Assembly (NCBI GenBank): GCA_910575705.1
Contig: CAJTFG010000001.1
Location: 248,001-312,000 of the forward strand
Direction: 5' to 3'
Length of the DNA stretch: 64,000 bases
From: Erysipelotrichales bacterium
GTDB taxonomy: Bacteria > Bacillota_I > Bacilli_A > Erysipelotrichales > Erysipelotrichaceae
Below the pieces are notes generated by a model. It worked only from the letters and a program-made list of their open reading frames with translations. It ran no database searches and was not told the DNA's origin. Shown here in pieces: positions 54,598 through 63,988 of this stretch. The stretch's first letter is position 1. Every line of letters begins with the position of its first letter. Made by a program: the position numbers and the translations under genes.

Positions 54598-54894
54598 ATG
54601 ATAGTAAAGGATAAAACCTATCAAATGCTGTATGATTTTATGCTGCAAGGTATCAAGGACAGTCAGCAAGAGCAGTATAAAGTCATCCTGGATCAATGGA
54701 TAACCGCAAGAAACTCTATCATTGACGTGTTTATCGAAACATTGGAAGCAAAGCATCAGGTCAATTATCTGAACCATCAGGAACAATCGATGATGGAAAT
54801 CTTCCGCTGTCTTGATCCAAAGACAAGGCAAAGGTATGTGCTCGATATGAAACATACCTATGAAATGGAGTGCAGCCGCCGGGCTGTAAAATGA
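54598..54894 (+). CDS. Small soluble protein, unknown function
   Basis: A 98-residue helical protein starting at ATG 54598 with GAGGAGG upstream. It has YDFMLQGIKDSQQEQYKVI and DPKTRQRYVLDM. No known domain could be recognised. It sits between the PBP gene and the dipeptidase and is followed by a hairpin. Confidence 0.6.
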   Translation: MIVKDKTYQMLYDFMLQGIKDSQQEQYKVILDQWITARNSIIDVFIETLEAKHQVNYLNHQEQSMMEIFRCLDPKTRQRYVLDMKHTYEMECSRRAVK

Positions 54895-55002
54895 TGCATA
54901 GAAAGGTAGGCCTTTTATTGCCGGATTCTTCCCCCATAAAAAATACCCTGCTGTTTCATAAAATCAGTACAGGTATACTGATTACGCAAAGTTGCAGGAC
55001 AA

Positions 55003-55066
55003 TATAAAAAAAGAATGCCGTCATATACATGGTATGAAACACATGGATATAAAGCATTCTTTTTAT
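55003..55066 (-). terminator. Terminator of the dipeptidase gene
   Basis: On the minus strand AAAAAGAATGC pairs with GCATTCTTTTTT with a large loop, just after the dipeptidase stop. Confidence 0.6.
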
Positions 55067-55073
55067 TTTATTC

Positions 55074-56468
55074 TTATTTCTCAAAACTGCCGCCCAGCAA
55101 ATACGCCAGCGCTTCCGCATAGATCGCACAGCCCTGCAGCAAAGTATCGATATCCATCCCCTCATTGCACTGATGCGCCTGTCCGATGTGCTTCATTGCC
55201 AAATGCTTCTGCGTAGTAGGACCGTATGCGACAAAATGATCGAATTTTCTGGCATACGTATCACCGGGTGAAACTTTCATCGGCGTCGTCTCATCTTGCG
55301 AATGCTCTCGATAGATCTCTTCCAATTTCCGGATCACATCGCTGTCAGGATCGCAATACGTTCCTTCCCGATCTTCCGATATCGTCAGTCTGCTTCCCAC
55401 AAACTCCCGTTCAAATAAAGTTTCCAGTTTATGAAGCAGAGAATCCTTATCCAGATGATACGGATAACGGATATCCAGCGTTATGACGATCTCTTGGGAT
55501 CGCACGTTTACCTGTGTAACACAGATGCTCAATTCTCCGTATTTCATATTGCGGCAGGCGATACCGAGCGCTTTCCCCTGCCAATCCGAAAGATATCCGC
55601 AAAGCTTGCGGCACGCTTCTATTTCATAGGCATTCCCTAAAAAATTAAAGAGCGCACAAGCGGCATTGTTCGCATTATACGGACGAGATGCATGAGCTTC
55701 CGTTCCATGGATCGTTATCACATCCCCGTCTAAACCGCTTTTCAATGAACCGGAAAGCCCCATCGTCTTCAGGAAAAAGGAAAACAGTTCTTCCTTACCT
55801 TCCTGATGAGAAACACATGCCTCGATATGCCCGCAGGCGATATGCGGATGCTCTCCTCCCTGCATGCGCATGATTCCATCCGGCAAAGGGATATGCAGCT
55901 GTAGCGCATAAAGACCATGCTCACCGTAATTCATCGGAAACGTACAATCCGGAACGATACCGAAAGACGGCAATGCATCACTATGCATGCGGTAATGATC
56001 CATACATTCCATATTCCCCTCTTCATCACAGCCGAAGATCATATGCAGTTTTCGTTTCGGGCGATACCCGTGATCCCGCAGCAGACGCAATGCATAATAT
56101 ACCGCCATCGTCGGTCCTTTATTATCATTGGCACCTCTGCCATAAATCACATTGTTTTCAACCGTACCGGAAAACGGCGGATACTTCCAGTCTTCTTTCT
56201 GTTCCGGAACGACATCGAGGTGACAGGCCACGCCGATGATCTCACTTCCTTCCCCATATTCCAATCGTCCGGCATAACCGTCATATTCTTTTACTTCATA
56301 GCCGTCATTCACCGCTTTTTCAAGCATCCAATCCAGCATGCGGCGCAATTCTTTCCCAAATGGTGCACCTGCTTCCGGAGCGCCTTTTTTAGAAGGAATA
56401 CCGATCATCTCTTGGATATCACGAATCATATCCTCACGATAGAGCTGTACTGCCTTTTGATAATCCAT
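55074..56468 (-). CDS. Sapep/PepV-type M20 metallodipeptidase
   Basis: About 464 residues from ATG 56468 (GGAGGTGG upstream). The cytosolic metallopeptidase cleaves dipeptides. It has GVACHLDVVPEQKEDWKYPP (metal His-x-Asp) near residue 83, GRGANDNKGPT near 110, IFGCDEEGNMEC near 150, a lid domain with TIHGTEAHASRPYNANNA, and a late His region (GQAHQCNEGMDID). Length and motifs match PepV. Confidence 0.9.
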   Translation of the reverse strand: MDYQKAVQLYREDMIRDIQEMIGIPSKKGAPEAGAPFGKELRRMLDWMLEKAVNDGYEVKEYDGYAGRLEYGEGSEIIGVACHLDVVPEQKEDWKYPPFSGTVENNVIYGRGANDNKGPTMAVYYALRLLRDHGYRPKRKLHMIFGCDEEGNMECMDHYRMHSDALPSFGIVPDCTFPMNYGEHGLYALQLHIPLPDGIMRMQGGEHPHIACGHIEACVSHQEGKEELFSFFLKTMGLSGSLKSGLDGDVITIHGTEAHASRPYNANNAACALFNFLGNAYEIEACRKLCGYLSDWQGKALGIACRNMKYGELSICVTQVNVRSQEIVITLDIRYPYHLDKDSLLHKLETLFEREFVGSRLTISEDREGTYCDPDSDVIRKLEEIYREHSQDETTPMKVSPGDTYARKFDHFVAYGPTTQKHLAMKHIGQAHQCNEGMDIDTLLQGCAIYAEALAYLLGGSFEK

Positions 56469-56502
56469 ATCATCCACCTCCGTTTTTTTAATTATATCGC
56501 TT

Positions 56503-56535
56503 TTTTAAAAAGAAAAACAGATGCATAAATTTATG
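56503..56535 (-). terminator. Terminator of the amino-sugar operon
   Basis: On the minus strand CAGGTGCATAAATTTATGCA with CTGTTTTTCTTTTT follows directly after the last gene of the operon. Confidence 0.7.
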
Positions 56536-56541
56536 CACCTG

Positions 56542-57897
56542 TCACCACCCGTAACGATTGCTTCCCCACTGTTTCACGATCGTTTCCTGTTTTAATAAAA
56601 CCAAAGAATTCGCTTCGATATCTTTTTCCACTACAACACCGGGCCCGATCGCACTGCGGCTTCCGACCTTTACCCCCGGAAGAAAGATATTCCCTACTCC
56701 CGTACGGCAGTAATCCCCGATGCATATACGGTTTGTATAAGGGGTGCTGTATCGTCTTCCTTGTACGTTTTGCGTTACATACGTATCATCAAAACGCAAG
56801 ATCGCCATCTGTACCCCGGCAGCGATATCCACCTTGTTACCGATGATCCCGAATACCTCACAGCCATGCACCGCACAAACACCGTCAAAGGTAACCCCGC
56901 ACATCTCCGCATGGTAACCGATCTTATTATTCGTACCGATCACCGTATCATCATGGATGCGGCATTGATACCCTATGACGGAACCGTCATTGATAATGCA
57001 GTTCTTACCGATGATAGCTCCCTTTTCGATACGCACATGATTACCGATATGGCAGTTCCCCTCAAAGATAACGCCATCCTGTATGACAACATCTTCCCCG
57101 GTCTTTAAAAAACCATAGCGGCGGACACTGTCGTCCAAAACGGTATCCTTGTTTATATGATCCTCTGTCATCATGGCGATCTGACGGCAGCACAGCTCAT
57201 TTACGAACGCAATATCCCACGGGAATTGTAATCGGGCATACGCTTCTTTGCAATATACGCTTTGAAAACATACTCCATGCTCGATCGCACACTGCATCGC
57301 TTCTTCCAAATAATACGCGTCATCCGGCATCTGCCCGCAGTTCACATGATGAAATCCACGTTGGCAATGCTTAGCAAATACGGACATCTGCTTATTCCAA
57401 ACATATGCCTTGCATAAGCAGGCATTGACATAATGCTCCCGAGGATGTCCGTAAATAGCTTCTATCGTATCTTTCGCACATACGCCGAAACCATCTCCCG
57501 AGTGATCATAGCGTTCATATTTACGAATCAAAGCGGCACATACGCCCTTATCCATAGCATCTTTCAGCTGCATGACATCCGCATGATCCACCCATGCATC
57601 TCCGTAAACGATTAACATCCGCTCACAGCTCTCCAGTTCCTCATGCAATAAGAAAGGAAGCTCTAAATGCCATTCACGCACATGCGCATGATAGTTTTCC
57701 GCCAGCTGTTCTATCCGCGCATCATAAGGCGCCAATACGATAACATCATCGAAAGAATATCGGGTCACTTCTTTTAATACCCGCTCTAAAAGAGGCATGT
57801 CGCCTGCCGGAAGCAGGCAGGAAAGCGTTTCTTGAAAAGGAAACATCGCATCGCTTGCCGGGGGGCAAAGGATAACACACTTATTTCCAGTAGCCAT
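56542..57897 (-). CDS. GlmU-like bifunctional nucleotidyltransferase/hexapeptide protein
   Basis: About 451 residues from ATG 57897. The N-terminal part resembles an NTP-transferase (LPAGDMPLLERVLKEV near residue 28 and MLIVYGDAWVDH near 93), and the second part is a left-handed beta-helix made of hexapeptide repeats such as IEKGAIIGKN, IINDGSVIGYQ and IHDDTVIGTN. This is the GlmU layout, but the glycine-rich pyrophosphorylase loop is weak and the substrate is uncertain. It starts 17 bp inside the SIS gene. It may make a nucleotide sugar from the pathway's product. Confidence 0.75.
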   Translation of the reverse strand: MATGNKCVILCPPASDAMFPFQETLSCLLPAGDMPLLERVLKEVTRYSFDDVIVLAPYDARIEQLAENYHAHVREWHLELPFLLHEELESCERMLIVYGDAWVDHADVMQLKDAMDKGVCAALIRKYERYDHSGDGFGVCAKDTIEAIYGHPREHYVNACLCKAYVWNKQMSVFAKHCQRGFHHVNCGQMPDDAYYLEEAMQCAIEHGVCFQSVYCKEAYARLQFPWDIAFVNELCCRQIAMMTEDHINKDTVLDDSVRRYGFLKTGEDVVIQDGVIFEGNCHIGNHVRIEKGAIIGKNCIINDGSVIGYQCRIHDDTVIGTNNKIGYHAEMCGVTFDGVCAVHGCEVFGIIGNKVDIAAGVQMAILRFDDTYVTQNVQGRRYSTPYTNRICIGDYCRTGVGNIFLPGVKVGSRSAIGPGVVVEKDIEANSLVLLKQETIVKQWGSNRYGW

Positions 57898-58615
57898 AAT
57901 AGGTATCGAACAACGCATCATTATAGTCGTCCGCCCCATCCACGTTAGAGCTCTTGAATACCGGCGGCTGCTGACCGTGACGAACGAGCTTATCGATAAC
58001 AGAGGCGATCAATGCCTGTGCCAGCGCAATACCGATCGCATCGCTTGTCGGTCCTGTCGGTGTATCCAATCCTTCGATCATAAAAGCGGCATCTCCTTTT
58101 TTAGCTCCGTTATCCAAGATCACATCGGCAAGCTCATAGAGTTTCTTCCCGCTCTTATGACGAGATGTCGTCTGTGTGGAATGCTGCATCGATGTCATAG
58201 CGATTACCTTCGCACCAAGTTTTTTCGCCGCAATCGCCATCTCTACTGGAACCGGGTTGCGTCCGGAATTGGAAATGATCATGATCGTATCCTTGGCATC
58301 TACTTTATACAATTTCAAGATCGCTTCCGCATAGCCGTCCAAGCGCTCCAACCATGTGCTTTTATTCGGCATTTCATGAAGCATCAATTCCGGCGGCAAA
58401 ATGGCTTTTACATAAGCAAGTCCTCCGGCACGAATATAGATCTCCTCTGCGATCATGTGCGAATGACCGGATCCGAAAACATAAAATCTTCCGCCGTCCT
58501 CACAAGACCGGCATACGAGTTCCGCCGCCTGATCCAGCGCTTCCTCCTGCGTATCCATCGTATTTTTCAGGATATCCGCAACATACTCCAAATACTGCTT
58601 TGCAACCGTTGTCAT
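57881..58615 (-). CDS. SIS-domain sugar isomerase (UPF0309 type)
   Basis: The 244-residue protein has YVFGSGHSHMIAEEIYIRAGG near residue 45 and TIMIISNSGRNPVPVEMAI near 109, the two SIS motifs that bind a phosphosugar. UPF0309/YfeU-like members have ill-defined sugar phosphate activity. It follows the ceramidase-like gene after 1 bp, so the two work together. A deaminase or isomerase step is likely. Confidence 0.85.
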   Translation of the reverse strand: MTTVAKQYLEYVADILKNTMDTQEEALDQAAELVCRSCEDGGRFYVFGSGHSHMIAEEIYIRAGGLAYVKAILPPELMLHEMPNKSTWLERLDGYAEAILKLYKVDAKDTIMIISNSGRNPVPVEMAIAAKKLGAKVIAMTSMQHSTQTTSRHKSGKKLYELADVILDNGAKKGDAAFMIEGLDTPTGPTSDAIGIALAQALIASVIDKLVRHGQQPPVFKSSNVDGADDYNDALFDTYYGYWK

Positions 58616-58616
58616 G

Positions 58617-59897
58617 TTAGTTCTCCTTTCCCAGCAACGTATTTATTTCCTGCGCAATAAACGCCATCATCATCTCACTTTGTCCCTTCTGAAAAGGACT
58701 GCTTAATGCTTCATAACAGAAATTATCGTATGCGTCTTCATCCGCAAAATACCCCATATAGCCATTTGCATAACCGATAAAGTGCACATGCTCGTTTTGT
58801 AAAGGATTGCTTAATTCAGAGAACAGCTCTCCCGGCACACAGACGATAATATGCTGATTGATTTTTATAAACATGATATTTACATCATAGCTCTTCATAG
58901 AAAAGGCACATTTCGCAAAACGAAGATTCGCATCCGCCCCTTCCTTATAAGACTCGATCAAACGCAGATCAGATCCGGTAACACCGTTTGCTCTCGCTTC
59001 TTCCAGACGCTGCTTGCAGGCATCCAATTCCTTTTGTGCATGTTCTACACTGTCCGCCTTTTTCAGATCTAATGTTTTTACGGCATGTACGCATCGCAGA
59101 TCTTCGATCGTAACAACAGATGCACGCTTGCGCATCTCCAGCAGCTTCTCTTCAAACATACGTCCATAGCGAAGCACTTCCTTCTCATCTGCTCCCTGAC
59201 GAGAGAAACGCGTAGAGATATCACCGCAGCTTCCATTTAAGAAAACATTCATATCATAGCCATGCTCCTGCATTACATGATGAATAGCACCCGGGAAATC
59301 AGCACTTGCTTTAACATTCGCACTGTTAAGAACCGTCGGATGACAAGCAAAATTTAAGAGGATCGCCTTCTTTCCTTCCTCTTGTTCGATAAACAATGCA
59401 GCGATATCATGATTGCCTTTAAGTTCACGGCTGTTTCGATTATCTCCAACATGAGCCAATGTATCCTGCGCATAATACAAGACAGCTTCCTTTTGATCGG
59501 CAATCGCTTCTTCCAAAGCCATTATGCTTCGTTTCACGATCTCATGAACAGATGCCAGATCCGTCTTCATAAAAAGGTCCTGTGCGGAATGCAATAAACC
59601 GTTTCTGGTTTCTACCGTACCACCGGGGCCGGAATGCGTATGCGTTGCCGCAAACAAAAAGTTTTCTTCTTTTAAACCATGATTTCTCACAGCATCCTTC
59701 ATCTCATCGATAATCAAATGATCAACGGCAAGCAGATCATAGCTGAAAACGCCAAAAAGCTCTCCGTCTTTTTCCGTAACGATCACCTTTGCATACAGAT
59801 CATCTAACTTGTCTCTGCTTTCACGCTTTGCGTCATAACCGGACAAATACACTGGAAAATCCGGTGTTATACACTGCTTTGCAAATCCTACTTTCAT
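58617..59897 (-). CDS. Neutral-ceramidase-like amidohydrolase
   Basis: The 426-residue protein lacks a signal peptide and resembles the N-terminal metal-dependent domain of neutral/alkaline ceramidases: TPDFPVYLSGYDAKRESR, THTHSGPGG (zinc His pair), NFACHPTVLNSANVKASADF and LNGSCGDISTR. Members of this superfamily cleave amides, including in sphingolipids, but bacterial intracellular versions are often sugar-related. It lies between PTS EIIA and the SIS gene in a NanE-type operon with no nagA. A role as deacylase of an N-acyl amino sugar phosphate is a reasoned guess. Confidence 0.8.
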   Translation of the reverse strand: MKVGFAKQCITPDFPVYLSGYDAKRESRDKLDDLYAKVIVTEKDGELFGVFSYDLLAVDHLIIDEMKDAVRNHGLKEENFLFAATHTHSGPGGTVETRNGLLHSAQDLFMKTDLASVHEIVKRSIMALEEAIADQKEAVLYYAQDTLAHVGDNRNSRELKGNHDIAALFIEQEEGKKAILLNFACHPTVLNSANVKASADFPGAIHHVMQEHGYDMNVFLNGSCGDISTRFSRQGADEKEVLRYGRMFEEKLLEMRKRASVVTIEDLRCVHAVKTLDLKKADSVEHAQKELDACKQRLEEARANGVTGSDLRLIESYKEGADANLRFAKCAFSMKSYDVNIMFIKINQHIIVCVPGELFSELSNPLQNEHVHFIGYANGYMGYFADEDAYDNFCYEALSSPFQKGQSEMMMAFIAQEINTLLGKEN

Positions 59898-59911
59898 CCT
59901 ACTACCACCTT

Positions 59912-60337
59912 TCAGTTCATCAGATCATCCAATTCATCTTCCGCTTCGTCCTGACGGATCAGCTTCATTTCCTGAATGCTGTTTTTTGATGATTGAACGG
60001 CAATTTCCGCCAGCTCATCAACCGATGCATATTCACAGCGGATCAGGCATTCCAAAAGCATCATCAAATTCATACCACTGACAACGCGCAGTTTTTTAAA
60101 CTCCGTAAGCAGATGCATACCCTGATTCGAAGGCGTACCTCCCGGTATATCCACAAGCAATAGAACCTCTTGATCAGGTTCTATTGCATTTTTCAACGTT
60201 TGCGCAAAGTCTTCGGTATTATCTTCCACATGTAAACATACCGCTTTTACATGCTCACTTTCTCCAAACAGCATCTGCGAGCTTTTTACCATCGCTTCTG
60301 CCATCGGCCCGTGACTTGCCAAAACGATCGTTACCAT
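59912..60337 (-). CDS. PTS mannose-family EIIA component (second system)
   Basis: A 141-residue EIIA with phosphohistidine His9 (IVLASHGPMAEAM) and DIPGGTPSNQGMHLL near residue 63. It overlaps the EIID gene by 7 bp and precedes the ceramidase-like gene by 14 bp. Confidence 0.92.
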   Translation of the reverse strand: MVTIVLASHGPMAEAMVKSSQMLFGESEHVKAVCLHVEDNTEDFAQTLKNAIEPDQEVLLLVDIPGGTPSNQGMHLLTEFKKLRVVSGMNLMMLLECLIRCEYASVDELAEIAVQSSKNSIQEMKLIRQDEAEDELDDLMN

Positions 60338-61149
60338 AAACCGATAAATGCTCCTAAGATGGCAATACCGATAACGATAAACAACACGGTTGTGGTAGAC
60401 ATGCCTTTTTTAATGACGCGATATACAGCCAGTGTCAGCAGCAGCGGCACCAGATTCGGCATAATACCGTCAAAGATAGACAGCAGCGTCATTGCCTGTT
60501 CACCTTCGCCGACGACAAAGTCCAAAGGAACACTTACCATCGTCGCTGTCATAACGCCGAGCACCATCAGACCGACCAATGTCGTACCTTCGCTCAAACG
60601 CTGCATAACAGAACCGCCGGAGATCTTCTCAATAAAAGAACTACCAAATTTATAACCGTATGTCAAGCCAAAATAACGCGTTCCGAAATTAAAGATATTA
60701 AATAATACCAGGAATACGAGAGGCCCTAACAAAGAGCCGCCCTGAGAAAGGGATACACCGATACCGGCACAAACCGGAAATAACGTAAACCAGAAAAAGC
60801 TGTCACCGATACCCGCAAACGGCCCCATCATCGCTACTTTGATAGAACTGATCGCATTGCCGTCCACTTCTCCGCCCTGTGCCATTTTCTCTTCCATCGC
60901 CAGGGAAGTTCCCATGATCGGCATCGCCATATATGGATGCGTATTGAAGAATTCCAAATTGCGAATGACCGCAGCTTTCAAAGCTTCCGGATCATCCTTG
61001 TATATCTTCTTAAGCGCCGGCAAAATAGACCAGCAGTAACCCAAGGCCTGCATACGTTCATAGTTCCAAGAGAACTGCATACCAAAGCCTCTTCTAAACA
61101 CTCGATTCAAATCTTTTTTTGTAATGATCGTATTTGTAGTTTCACTCAT
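60331..61149 (-). CDS. PTS mannose-family EIID component (second system)
   Basis: 272 residues with FSWNYERMQALGYCWSILPA and GPFAGIGDSFFWFTLF near residue 110 and hydrophobic C-terminal helices. It pairs with the EIIC gene 12 bp upstream to form the sugar channel. Confidence 0.93.
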   Translation of the reverse strand: MSETTNTIITKKDLNRVFRRGFGMQFSWNYERMQALGYCWSILPALKKIYKDDPEALKAAVIRNLEFFNTHPYMAMPIMGTSLAMEEKMAQGGEVDGNAISSIKVAMMGPFAGIGDSFFWFTLFPVCAGIGVSLSQGGSLLGPLVFLVLFNIFNFGTRYFGLTYGYKFGSSFIEKISGGSVMQRLSEGTTLVGLMVLGVMTATMVSVPLDFVVGEGEQAMTLLSIFDGIMPNLVPLLLTLAVYRVIKKGMSTTTVLFIVIGIAILGAFIGLW

Positions 61150-61161
61150 ATCCTTATCCTC

Positions 61162-61944
61162 CTAGTCTTCCATCAGAGCATCTAAATCATCTCTAGCCGT
61201 GCTGCTGTTATCGGATGATCCGCGGTTACGCTTATAATAATCGATAACTAACGCAACGCATACGGCTACCATCGTTACGCCAATCGTTGAGAAACCGCCG
61301 AATGTAGCCAAGGCAAACCCGATAAAATAGAATGGGAACAAGTAAGGAATATCCAGCATCGTCAGCAACATACCGAAACCGACAGCCGGCAGCATTCCTC
61401 CAGAAACTTCCAATCCTCTCAATACCGGTTGTGGCACCATCGCAATAAAGTTCTGCACAGCATCTACACCGAAGTAAATTGCCGGAAATACGATGACAGA
61501 TACACGTGCGAAATGTACGAGCAACCCCGCATAATGCGCCATTTCCAATTTGCGGTATTCACCCTTCTGTGCAAATTTATCCGCCATATGAATAAATACA
61601 GTACAGAATGTTCTACCGAAAATATCCAATGCCTGTGCCGCTACCGCAACAGGAATCGCCAACGTCAATGCGATCTCCGCACCTTCACCGCTTAAAATGG
61701 CAAATGCCGTCGCAATTACCGTACCGATCGTCTGATCCGGCGGCACCGCTGCACCGACACCATTGATCCCCATGAAAATCAGCTGCAAGGTAGCACCGAT
61801 CATGATCCCTTGTGTCATATCTCCCAAAACCAATCCGGTCAACATACCGGTCAATAAAGGTCTTGATAAACCGAAGTGTCCATTCATCCATTCAATGGAC
61901 AGTAAGCTCGCTAATATACTTAATAATAAAGCCTGTGTTAACAT
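61162..61944 (-). CDS. PTS mannose-family EIIC component (second system)
   Basis: 260 residues, about seven membrane helices, with LVLGDMTQGIMIGATLQLI near residue 40 and GAAVPPDQTIGTVIATAF near 65. It transports an amino-sugar-like substrate, as judged by the adjacent NanE-like gene. Confidence 0.93.
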   Translation of the reverse strand: MLTQALLLSILASLLSIEWMNGHFGLSRPLLTGMLTGLVLGDMTQGIMIGATLQLIFMGINGVGAAVPPDQTIGTVIATAFAILSGEGAEIALTLAIPVAVAAQALDIFGRTFCTVFIHMADKFAQKGEYRKLEMAHYAGLLVHFARVSVIVFPAIYFGVDAVQNFIAMVPQPVLRGLEVSGGMLPAVGFGMLLTMLDIPYLFPFYFIGFALATFGGFSTIGVTMVAVCVALVIDYYKRNRGSSDNSSTARDDLDALMED

Positions 61945-61955
61945 GTCTTTCCCTC

Positions 61956-62429
61956 CTATAATAACGTCATAACATCTATTTTGTTATCGGCTGTCAACTG
62001 TCTATGTTCTACTTCCACACCTAACTCGTGGATCCTGCGGATCGCTTTTTCCTCTTCTTCGCTTACCGATAACGCCTTGGTAATCTGTCTTCTGCCTTCT
62101 TTAAACCGCATACCGCCGAGATTCAAAGAAGTAATCGGAATTTTCTTTTCGATCAAAGCCAGTGGCGCAAATACATTTTCAAACACCAGCATCGTACGAT
62201 ATTTATCTAAAATTCCTTTATTATACTTTTCTACAAACTTATCCACAGAAAGTGCATAAATTTTAATCTCTGCCGGAGCAGATACCTTCAGGATAGAGAT
62301 CTGTGTCGGATTATTGGCGATCGCATCATCTACCACAACGACAACTTCAATATTCATTCCACGGATCCAGCTGGTCGCTACCTGACCGTGAATCAGCCGG
62401 TCATCTACTCTGCTTATGATTATTCCCAT
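61956..62429 (-). CDS. PTS mannose-family EIIB component (second system)
   Basis: About 157 residues from ATG 62429 with AAAGGAGAAA upstream. The phosphohistidine is His14 in SRVDDRLIHGQVATSW. The start overlaps the NanE-like gene by 10 bp, which explains why the longer upstream frame is not used. Confidence 0.92.
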   Translation of the reverse strand: MGIIISRVDDRLIHGQVATSWIRGMNIEVVVVVDDAIANNPTQISILKVSAPAEIKIYALSVDKFVEKYNKGILDKYRTMLVFENVFAPLALIEKKIPITSLNLGGMRFKEGRRQITKALSVSEEEEKAIRRIHELGVEVEHRQLTADNKIDVMTLL

Positions 62430-63124
62430 ATGTGTTTCTCCTTTAAATAGTCTACATACCGTTTGGTTATCAGTTTTGGATTGGTAATCGCAGTCCCTAC
62501 AACAATCGCATCCGCACCGCATTCATAGCATTTTTGTGCATCTTCCCTGCTCCAGATCCTACCTTCACAAATCACAAACGCAGATAGTTTGTCTTTACAT
62601 TCTCTAATTAAATCAAAATCAGGTCCCTTACATTTATCCTCCGTATACGCGGTATATCCGCTCATCGTCGTAGAAACGATATCCGCACCGGCTTCCGCGG
62701 CCTTTTTCGCTTCCTCAAAGGTAGAAATATCCGCCATAAGGATCAAGGAGGGGTCAATTTCTTTTGCTTTTTTAATCGTTTCCCATCCATAGTCCCCCAA
62801 ATAATTTTTCCGATCGGTCGCATCCAATGCGATGATATCCGCACCGGCTTCTTTTAAAGCAAAGATAGAATCCACATCTGGTGTTATATAAACATCGCTG
62901 CCCTCACTTTCTCTTTTCCAGATGCCGATAATGCAACGATCGGGGAAATGCTTACGAACAAGCGCTACATGTTCAGGAGAGTTCAATCGGAAACCGACGC
63001 AGCCTCCCAAATCGGCAGCATTCGCCATCAGCAGCATGTCCTCAGCCGTATGAAACGTCTTCTCATCATATCCCTGACAAGATACGATCAATCGGTGACG
63101 AATCAAATCAAGTACATTTTGCAT
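62420..63124 (-). CDS. nanE: N-acetylmannosamine-6-phosphate 2-epimerase (NanE-like)
   Basis: The 234-residue TIM-barrel enzyme converts ManNAc-6-P to GlcNAc-6-P in amino-sugar breakdown. ATG 63124 has AAAGGAGG upstream. It has LIVSCQGYDEKTFH, the SDVYITPDVD loop, IIALDATDR, LMADISTFEEAKKA, VSTTMSGYTAYT, VICEGRIWS and VVGTAITNPKLIT, a good match to the NanE signature. It is the first gene of the operon, so the PTS probably imports an amino sugar. Confidence 0.9.
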   Translation of the reverse strand: MQNVLDLIRHRLIVSCQGYDEKTFHTAEDMLLMANAADLGGCVGFRLNSPEHVALVRKHFPDRCIIGIWKRESEGSDVYITPDVDSIFALKEAGADIIALDATDRKNYLGDYGWETIKKAKEIDPSLILMADISTFEEAKKAAEAGADIVSTTMSGYTAYTEDKCKGPDFDLIRECKDKLSAFVICEGRIWSREDAQKCYECGADAIVVGTAITNPKLITKRYVDYLKEKHIWE

Positions 63125-63168
63125 ATATATGCCTCCTTTAAGGTACCTCATATGCATATCTTAACACA

Positions 63169-63214
63169 TGTATATATAAGTTGTCTATATAAATATGAAA
63201 AACTTGTATATATA
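63169..63214. promoter_or_regulatory. Candidate GntR operator direct repeats
   Basis: TGTATATATA occurs at 63169-63178 and 63205-63214, and between them TTGTCTATATA matches in part. The repeats lie between the divergent GntR gene and the nanE operon. Confidence 0.5.
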
Positions 63215-63262
63215 GGTCGAATTATGTATACTTATAGTAATTATATAGAGAGGAACATCGCC

Positions 63263-63988
63263 ATGAGAAAGCAGACAAGCAATAAAAATGAGAGCGTGCG
63301 CAACTATATTACCAGCAGGATCGAACAGCACATCTACAATGAAGGACAGGTCATCGAATCGGAAAGCAGGCTTTGCGAAATTCTGAATGTTTCGAGAATG
63401 ACCGTCCGAAAAGCGCTTGATGAGCTTGTAAGCGAAGGGGTCGTATACAAGGAAAAAGGAAGAGGCACCTTCGTTTCTAAAAAACCGAAATATGCGGAAT
63501 TCCGCTTCGGCGCCGGCGGTTTTACTCAGGAAGCTAAAAAAAGAGGAATGACACCGTTTACAAAGGATGCTACTTTAGATCTCATAGAAGCAGATGAACA
63601 AATTGCTAAAAGCATGAATATCCCTCTGCACGAAAAAGTATGGAAAGTCACTCGCATCCGCTGTACGGATGATACGCCGATCATCTATGTGGAAGAATAC
63701 TATCTATATTCACAGTGCCCGGATCTGACCATCGACATCGTTTCTCAATCTATCTATGAGCATCTGGAAAAAAAGGGCATCTCTTTTTCTTTTCTTGATC
63801 AAAAGCTGGAAGCAGTCAGCTGTACGTCGGATATCGCAAAAAAACTCGGCATAAAAAAAGGACATCCTCTAATAAAAATGTCTCTTATCATCTATATGAA
63901 AAACGGTACGGTATTCAACTGCGGAACGGAATATTACCGCACCGATAAATACACGCTCATTCAATCCGTCTACAGCGGCGATGTATAA
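63263..63988 (+). CDS. GntR-family regulator with UTRA domain (HutC/NagR type)
   Basis: The 241-residue protein starts at ATG 63263 (AGAGAGGAA upstream). The wHTH is residues 13-75 (SRLCEILNVSRMTVRKALDELVSEG) and the rest is the UTRA effector domain (RIRCTDDTPIIYVEEYYLY). It is divergent from the nanE-PTS operon and probably represses it until an amino-sugar phosphate is bound. The start codon upstream of this frame has no site. Confidence 0.92.
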   Translation: MRKQTSNKNESVRNYITSRIEQHIYNEGQVIESESRLCEILNVSRMTVRKALDELVSEGVVYKEKGRGTFVSKKPKYAEFRFGAGGFTQEAKKRGMTPFTKDATLDLIEADEQIAKSMNIPLHEKVWKVTRIRCTDDTPIIYVEEYYLYSQCPDLTIDIVSQSIYEHLEKKGISFSFLDQKLEAVSCTSDIAKKLGIKKGHPLIKMSLIIYMKNGTVFNCGTEYYRTDKYTLIQSVYSGDV

